Shown here one piece after another: positions 5,964-8,981 of a stretch of DNA of 8,981 bases. Numbering within the stretch: position 1 is the first letter of the stretch; each line of letters starts with the position of its first letter. Below the pieces are notes generated by a model, which saw nothing but the letters and a program-made list of their open reading frames with translations, had not been told where the DNA came from and did not search any database. This DNA comes from Candidatus Thorarchaeota archaeon (GTDB lineage Archaea; Asgardarchaeota; Thorarchaeia; Thorarchaeales; Thorarchaeaceae), in the NCBI GenBank assembly GCA_019057595.1, contig DXJI01000008.1, positions 1 through 8,981 on the forward strand, written 5' to 3'. A program made the translations under genes and the position numbers.

Positions 5964-6437
5964 TTGACCAGAAAGAGCAAAGATGTCTACTTTTCAGAGA
6001 TTGCAGACCTCGTTTCCTCACGAAGCACCTGTATACGGAATCAGGTAGGTGCGGTTATCGTAAAGGACTCACAGATTTTGAGTACTGGGTATAATGGTGC
6101 TCCAAAGAAAATTCCGCATTGTGAAGACGTGGGTTGCATAAGGGAGGAGCTTGGTGTTAAGCCAGGGACACGACATGAGCTCTGTCGAGGGCTTCACGCT
6201 GAACAGAACGCAATCATACAGGCAGCATTTCATGGCGTCAGTGTAAATGGAGCCAAAATATACTGCACAACTAGACCCTGTAGCATCTGTACGAAGATGC
6301 TCATCAATGCAGGAATTCATGAGATAGTATACAACGAGGAATATGATGATGATCTGGCGGCACAGCTTCTAAAGGAATCTGAGCTATCCCTGCGTCGTGT
6401 GGAGATTCCACGAAAGTATGGTAGAAATTCATCTTAG
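5964..6437 (+). CDS. Deoxycytidylate (dCMP) deaminase, zinc-dependent
   Basis: 157 residues from a TTG start. It converts dCMP to dUMP, the precursor for thymidylate synthesis. The zinc catalytic site is H78-A-E80-Q-N-A-I with P105-C106-S-I-C109: H78, C106 and C109 bind zinc and E80 shuttles protons. The segment between [13 protein letters not shown] and [12 protein letters not shown], with C53, C58 and C74, is typical of dCMP deaminases of the ComEB type and separates it from simple cytidine deaminases. TTG at 5964 is chosen because GGATGA (5952-5957) lies 6 nt upstream; the nearby ATG at 5954 is in another frame and does not encode this protein. The downstream pyrB follows after 69 nt on the same strand, so this is a small pyrimidine cluster. 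Confidence 0.92.
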   Translation: MTRKSKDVYFSEIADLVSSRSTCIRNQVGAVIVKDSQILSTGYNGAPKKIPHCEDVGCIREELGVKPGTRHELCRGLHAEQNAIIQAAFHGVSVNGAKIYCTTRPCSICTKMLINAGIHEIVYNEEYDDDLAAQLLKESELSLRRVEIPRKYGRNSS

Positions 6438-6454
6438 AAACTTCATCCTGTCTG

Positions 6455-6465
6455 GAAAAGTTAAA
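6455..6465 (+). promoter_or_regulatory. Possible TATA-like promoter element of pyrB
   Basis: GAAAAGTTAAA, with a purine-rich BRE-like start, lies just after the dCMP deaminase stop. It predicts transcription start near 6487, leaving a leader of about 20 nt that contains the Shine-Dalgarno AGGTG (6494-6498, 8 nt before ATG 6507). This would make pyrB at least partly independent of the upstream gene. Confidence 0.35.
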
Positions 6466-6483
6466 GAACAAGATGTTTTGTTC
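6466..6483. repeat. Inverted repeat GAACAA-N6-TTGTTC upstream of pyrB, candidate operator
   Basis: Perfect 6-bp arms (6466-6471 and 6478-6483) with a 6-nt spacer lie between the putative pyrB TATA element and the expected transcription start. This is where a repressor would block RNA polymerase. It could also be a weak hairpin at the end of the deaminase transcript. Confidence 0.35.
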
Positions 6484-6506
6484 CTCTCATAGCAGGTGTT
6501 ACTCTA

Positions 6507-7421
6507 ATGAGTGAGCTTCGGAATCTAATTAGTATCCATGACCTAGATAGGAAGATGATTGACCATATTCTTGATACTGCAGCAAAGATGGAGTCTGTTT
6601 CTGTAAAGAGAAGCAAGGACCTCGATTCGAAGATTATGGCAGCCCTCTTCTTCGAGCCTTCTACACGCACACGTCTATCATTCGAGAGTGCAATGCTCAG
6701 ACTTGGTGGTAGCGTTCTTGGGTTTGCAGAGGCTGGGACATCAAGTGCGGGAGGAAAAGGAGAAACCCTGGCAGATACAATTAGGACTGTGGAAAAGTAT
6801 TCTGACGTCATTGTAATGAGACACCCATTGGACGGTTCGGCACGGGTGGCTGCAGAGTTCGCAAGCGTTCCAGTTATCAATGCAGGCAGTGGTTCAGAGG
6901 AACATCCCACTCAAGCATTACTAGACCTATATTCCATCAGAAAAATAAAGGGCAAGATAGACGGTCTTTCGATCTCGCTCTGTGGAGACCTCAAGTACGG
7001 TCGTACAGTTCACTCCCTTGGAATGGGTCTGAGTCACTACGACGTCAAGATTAAGCTTGCAGCCCCACAGACGCTAAGAATGAAACCAACTATCATAAGG
7101 GAGATGGAAAAGGCTGGTGTAGATGTGATCGAGGTCGAGAGTGTTGGGGATGCCATCAAAGATGTTGATGTCGTCTACATGACACGCATTCAGAAAGAAC
7201 GGTTTCCAGATGTACGTGAGTATGACAAGGTGAAGGGCCGCTTCAGAATCTCGACTGACGAACTGGAGCTGATGAACGAGGACACAACAATCCTTCATCC
7301 CCTGCCACGAGTGGATGAGCTTGACGCAGCTATCGATGACACTCCTCATGCAAAGTACTTTGATCAGGTCTACAATGGAGTTATTCTCAGAATGGCTGTT
7401 TTGAAACTGATACTCGGCTAA
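6507..7421 (+). CDS. pyrB: Aspartate carbamoyltransferase catalytic chain PyrB
   Basis: 304 residues, full length. It joins carbamoyl phosphate to aspartate in the committed step of de novo pyrimidine synthesis. The carbamoyl-phosphate loop P51-S-T-R54-T-R is in F-F-E-P-S-T-R-T-R-L-S-F-E. K84 of the 80s loop sits in GGKGETLADT. R105-H-P, H133-P-T-Q, R166 in GDLKYGRTVHSL, and H264-P-L-P-R complete the active site with numbering almost identical to E. coli. In the latter motif set, GDLKYGR separates it from ornithine carbamoyltransferase. ATG 6507 has AGGTG 8 nt upstream. No pyrI regulatory-chain gene follows: the next gene is the convergent regulator, sharing CTAA (7418-7421). So either pyrI lies elsewhere or the trimer works alone. 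Confidence 0.97.
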   Translation: MSELRNLISIHDLDRKMIDHILDTAAKMESVSVKRSKDLDSKIMAALFFEPSTRTRLSFESAMLRLGGSVLGFAEAGTSSAGGKGETLADTIRTVEKYSDVIVMRHPLDGSARVAAEFASVPVINAGSGSEEHPTQALLDLYSIRKIKGKIDGLSISLCGDLKYGRTVHSLGMGLSHYDVKIKLAAPQTLRMKPTIIREMEKAGVDVIEVESVGDAIKDVDVVYMTRIQKERFPDVREYDKVKGRFRISTDELELMNEDTTILHPLPRVDELDAAIDDTPHAKYFDQVYNGVILRMAVLKLILG

Positions 7422-8140
7422 GGTTTGATTGCTCGCAGTTCTCGAATCAAAGTATCAACAGAACCGGACTTGGTCACAGCGAGTGGTATCTTCATCTGTT
7501 CTGAAAGTTCCAGTGCCAGTAGGTCGACTTCTGTGACTCCATGAAGAATCACGAGCGAGGGTTTGAACTCCTGTGACTTGATTGCAATCAATGGTGCACG
7601 TCCTGTGTTGACGTTTGTGAAAATGAGACATCTCTCAGTGGTTGCACCGAAAAGCTTCAGAAAAGCATCACTGTTCAGCTCTTTCACTGCCCGCTCCACA
7701 TCGACCAGAGTGTATCCGTATATCTGTCGGTCGAGTAGCTTCTCTCCAGTCTTCACTGAGCATTTGAGGTGGTCACAGAAATCTCCTATCGTAATGGGAG
7801 ATGTGAAATCGCTCATCGCTAATACTATGTTAAGGTCAACAAGACTGACATCCATGAGTCTGACAAAAGCAGCCACAACTTGACCACCATTTTGTTCGTC
7901 GAGGCTCAACAAGGACATCACAAATCGTCGTATCGTGGATGTCCCGGGTGATTTTCGGCGTCCAGATTCATAGTCACTGATCACGCTAGGACTGATACCC
8001 AGATGTTTAGCTAGGACTATCTGAGGAAGTCGAAAACGTTCTCTCCATACACGCATTGTTTTACCTGGATGATCAGATAGAGCAATTTCTCCCGCAATTC
8101 GACGGGCAAGTCTCTCACGCACTGATGATTGATACGACAT
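7418..8140 (-). CDS. Archaeal Xre/Cro-type HTH transcriptional regulator with a conserved C-terminal sensor-like domain
   Basis: 240 residues from the ATG at 8140. An Xre/Cro-type helix-turn-helix spans about residues 29-73; LAKHLGISPSVISDYESGRR contains the turn and recognition helix (S50-Y57). A linker region (SPITIGDFCDHLKC...) follows that looks like a second small helical unit, then an alpha/beta domain (about 165-240) with alternating strands RCLIFTNV, PSLVILHG and IPLAVTKS. The layout resembles the archaeal predicted-regulator group COG1709, but I could not confirm this by search. The C-terminal domain may sense a small molecule; its ligand is unknown. The promoter region carries two TCGA-type inverted repeats, suggesting autoregulation. 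It is convergent with pyrB, so a role in pyrimidine control is possible but unproven. Confidence 0.82.
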   Translation of the reverse strand: MSYQSSVRERLARRIAGEIALSDHPGKTMRVWRERFRLPQIVLAKHLGISPSVISDYESGRRKSPGTSTIRRFVMSLLSLDEQNGGQVVAAFVRLMDVSLVDLNIVLAMSDFTSPITIGDFCDHLKCSVKTGEKLLDRQIYGYTLVDVERAVKELNSDAFLKLFGATTERCLIFTNVNTGRAPLIAIKSQEFKPSLVILHGVTEVDLLALELSEQMKIPLAVTKSGSVDTLIRELRAIKP

Positions 8141-8144
8141 TACA

Positions 8145-8153
8145 CGAATTTCG
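8145..8153. promoter_or_regulatory. Inverted repeat CGAATTTCG, candidate operator of the Xre regulator
   Basis: CGAA-T-TTCG lies between the TATA-like box (8159-8169) and the ATG at 8140. It shares the CGAA/TTCG half-site with the larger inverted repeat upstream of the TATA box. Confidence 0.35.
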
Positions 8154-8158
8154 AGGCA

Positions 8159-8169
8159 GTTTAAACATA
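8159..8169 (-). promoter_or_regulatory. TATA-like box of the Xre regulator gene
   Basis: Minus strand TTATGTTTAAAC (around 8159-8169) is centred about 24 nt before the ATG at 8140. No Shine-Dalgarno precedes that ATG, so a leaderless mRNA is likely. Confidence 0.45.
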
Positions 8170-8174
8170 AGGAT

Positions 8175-8190
8175 TTCGACTATTGTCGAA
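8175..8190. promoter_or_regulatory. Inverted repeat TTCGAC-TATT-GTCGAA, candidate operator of the Xre regulator
   Basis: Perfect 6-bp arms separated by 4 nt, immediately upstream of the TATA-like box of the Xre-type regulator. Size and symmetry fit a dimeric HTH protein. The stretch 8191-8267 between here and the tRNA holds no feature I can support. Confidence 0.45.
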
Positions 8191-8267
8191 CTTGGTTCTT
8201 TATGATGACAGAAACAGAATCTTGATTGAAACCTTCAGTTCTTTGGATTATCTCAGAGAACAAGATG

Positions 8268-8373
8268 TGGTGGGCCGGAGGAGATTCGAACTCCTGATCC
8301 CCTGGAGTCTTGCTAGCGGACACAGTCCGCAAGACCCAAACCAGGAATCATAGCCAAGCTAGACCACCGACCC
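8268..8373 (-). tRNA. tRNA-Pro (anticodon UGG) with a 28-nt BHB intron and encoded CCA
   Basis: Read on the minus strand. The acceptor stem GGGTCGG (8373-8367) pairs with CCGGCCC, with one G-U pair, followed by discriminator A at 8271 and an encoded CCA (8270-8268). The D arm contains the conserved A-G-C-T-T-G-G loop. The anticodon stem CCTGG/CCAGG surrounds loop TTTGGG(intron)T with anticodon TGG at 8338-8336. The T arm is AGGAG-TTCGAAT-CTCCT. Spliced length is 75 nt without CCA. UGG reads CCA and, by wobble, other proline codons. Downstream, on the minus strand, there is no obvious T-run terminator before the Xre gene, whose promoter region starts about 80 nt away. A TATA-like box lies 29 nt upstream (8403-8408). 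Confidence 0.95.
8307..8334 (-). other. tRNA-Pro intron at canonical position 37/38
   Basis: A canonical bulge-helix-bulge can be drawn. The 4-bp helix TTTG/CAAG (one G-U) is flanked by 3-nt bulges GG|T and AC|T, and the splicing endonuclease cleaves each after its second base. The remainder of the intron folds as GCGGAC-TGT-GTCCGC with a C-T/A-G extension. This fixes the exon ends at 8335 and 8306. Confidence 0.9.
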
Positions 8374-8402
8374 ATGCTAGACGGGCAGACTTTCATCTGT
8401 GG

Positions 8403-8408
8403 TTATAA
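8403..8408. promoter_or_regulatory. Palindromic TATA-like box TTATAA, candidate shared divergent promoter
   Basis: TTATAA is self-complementary. Exactly 29 nt separate it from the tRNA-Pro 5' end (8373, minus strand) and 29 nt from the ATG at 8438 (plus strand). At normal TATA spacing it would give leaders of about 5 nt in each direction. Confidence 0.5.
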
Positions 8409-8437
8409 GAATAACGGAACTACTCACTAATGTCATC

Positions 8438-8719
8438 ATGAATAAGGTCTTAACAGATAGCCTAACCGAGACAGTGAGTACGATGAGTCTACTTGGACCA
8501 GATGACTTTGACTTGGATAAAAAAGGTCGAAAGAAGAAGCTGGCAAAGGATCTTTCTCCTTCAGTGGCGAAGGAGATAGAAAGATGGCTGGATAGGGAAG
8601 AAGATCCCGAGGCTATCCGCAGAGTATCAGAGTTGGTCGGTCCTGAAGAGGCTGCCCGTCTGTTTGCTCGACGTCGTAGAAAGAAACTCAAGCCCAAAGA
8701 CTCTCTACTCGAAGACTGA
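8438..8719 (+). CDS. Small charged protein of unknown function
   Basis: 93 residues from the ATG at 8438. I do not recognise it. After a Thr/Ser-rich start come an acidic stretch (GPDDFDLD), a basic patch (KKGRKKKLAK), a predicted helical section (SVAKEIERWLDREEDPEAIR) and a second helix ending in a strongly basic cluster (RRRRKKLKPK). It has no cysteines, signal peptide or membrane helix. The mix of basic patches suggests nucleic-acid or ribosome contact, but that is only inference. The frame extends to GTG 8399, but that would place the TATA-like box inside the gene; ATG 8483 is a shorter alternative. A TTG-started membrane-protein gene follows by 13 nt, so the two probably form an operon. 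Confidence 0.65.
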   Translation: MNKVLTDSLTETVSTMSLLGPDDFDLDKKGRKKKLAKDLSPSVAKEIERWLDREEDPEAIRRVSELVGPEEAARLFARRRRKKLKPKDSLLED

Positions 8720-8732
8720 CGAAGGGACTACA

Positions 8733-8981
8733 TTGACCACACATGAATTTAATCAGAAAACAGAACAGAGCAACATCAGGACTGCATTGGCTTTCATACG
8801 TACGATTGATGCTGAGAAAAGGACTCATCTGGCAGAACTCCGTACTGGTATAGGCATATTGACAATTCCAATGTCACTGTTGGCCATCCTGATTGCTACT
8901 TCGAACTATTACTCAGTCGCCCAGGTGTTTGGATATGTAGCAGCTCTCGTCGTGTGTATAGTTCTATTATTCTTGGTCGGA
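8733..8981 (+). CDS. Membrane protein with a DUF202-like motif, 3'-truncated by the window
   Basis: The frame runs open from TTG 8733 to the window end (83 codons, no stop). Residues 1-38 are polar and carry D26-A-E-K-R-T-H-L-A-E-L-R-T-G, recalling the R-T-x-L-A-x-x-R-T-G pattern of DUF202 membrane proteins. Two hydrophobic segments follow, about 39-57 and 62-82. The first fits a transmembrane helix after a basic cytoplasmic lead. TTG is preferred because GAAGGG (8721-8726) lies 6 nt upstream; an ATG at 8743 in another frame gives only a short shadow. Function of the family is unknown. It follows the small charged protein by 13 nt. Confidence 0.7.
   Translation, partial: MTTHEFNQKTEQSNIRTALAFIRTIDAEKRTHLAELRTGIGILTIPMSLLAILIATSNYYSVAQVFGYVAALVVCIVLLFLVG

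Noticed and set aside
5954..5990. ATG at 5954 as the start of the dCMP deaminase.
   Set aside because: It is in a different frame; its GGATGA context instead serves as Shine-Dalgarno for the TTG at 5964.
8201..8260. ATGATGA near 8202 looked like the C box of a C/D-box guide RNA.
   Set aside because: No CTGA D or D' box follows at suitable spacing on that strand, so no guide RNA can be supported.
6466..8268. The 11-mer GAACAAGATGT occurs at 6466-6476 and again at 8258-8268.
   Set aside because: An 11-base match on the same strand is expected by chance several times in a window this size, and neither copy has a shared context.
8743..8850. An ATG at 8743 opens a short frame near the right end.
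   Set aside because: It stops after about 35 codons and is out of frame with the TTG-started membrane protein, which has a Shine-Dalgarno and coherent transmembrane segments.
1..8981. CRISPR array, insertion sequence, integrase or attachment site.
   Set aside because: No regularly spaced repeats, transposase-like frames or terminal inverted repeats were seen. The tRNA-Pro 3' end (8268-8290) is not obviously repeated elsewhere in the window.

Overview
The window reads as a single gene-dense stretch of an archaeal chromosome. The evidence is the gene content: SRP19, the H/ACA-RNP protein Gar1, a TFE-beta/RPC34-type transcription factor, tRNA G26 methyltransferase Trm1, and a tRNA-Pro carrying a bulge-helix-bulge (BHB) intron. 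Several genes also have an A/T-rich TATA-like box about 25-30 nt upstream of the start codon and no Shine-Dalgarno (SD) sequence. Moderate base composition and frequent TTG/GTG starts fit, but do not prove, an Asgard/Thorarchaeota-like lineage; that placement is a guess. I see no insertion sequences, phage genes or CRISPR array.

Layout. 1-531 (+): the C-terminal part of an M23-type metallopeptidase-like protein, probably cut by the window start. 528-1424 (-): a sugar-phosphate-isomerase-like TIM barrel enzyme. 1521-2207 (+): an MBL-fold hydrolase of the UPF0173 type. A strong hairpin and a perfect palindrome follow, and then the convergent cyclophilin at 2259-2762 (-). 2882-4718 (+): a two-gene RNA methylation operon, Trm1 then an FtsJ/RlmE-type 2'-O-methyltransferase. 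5858-4715 (-): an information-processing cluster of SRP19, Gar1 and TFE-beta. 5964-7421 (+): pyrimidine genes, dCMP deaminase then aspartate carbamoyltransferase PyrB. 7418-8140 (-): an archaeal Xre-type regulator whose promoter region carries two inverted repeats. 8268-8373 (-): intron-containing tRNA-Pro(UGG). 8438-8981 (+): a small charged unknown protein, then a truncated two-helix membrane protein with a DUF202-like motif.

How it works together. Most genes serve RNA or gene expression: tRNA modification, 2'-O-methylation of RNA, pseudouridylation RNP, SRP assembly, RNA polymerase initiation and a tRNA. The two pyrimidine enzymes act at opposite ends of the pathway, carbamoyl-aspartate formation and dUMP supply. 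The genes are tightly packed. Three of the four convergent pairs overlap by exactly four bases at their stop codons, and a palindromic TATA-like box at 8403-8408 lies exactly midway between tRNA-Pro and the divergent small gene. No whole new defence or metabolic system is evident. The observations most worth following are the regulatory architecture (8140-8440), the compact TFE-beta next to Gar1/SRP19, and the unknown genes at the right end.
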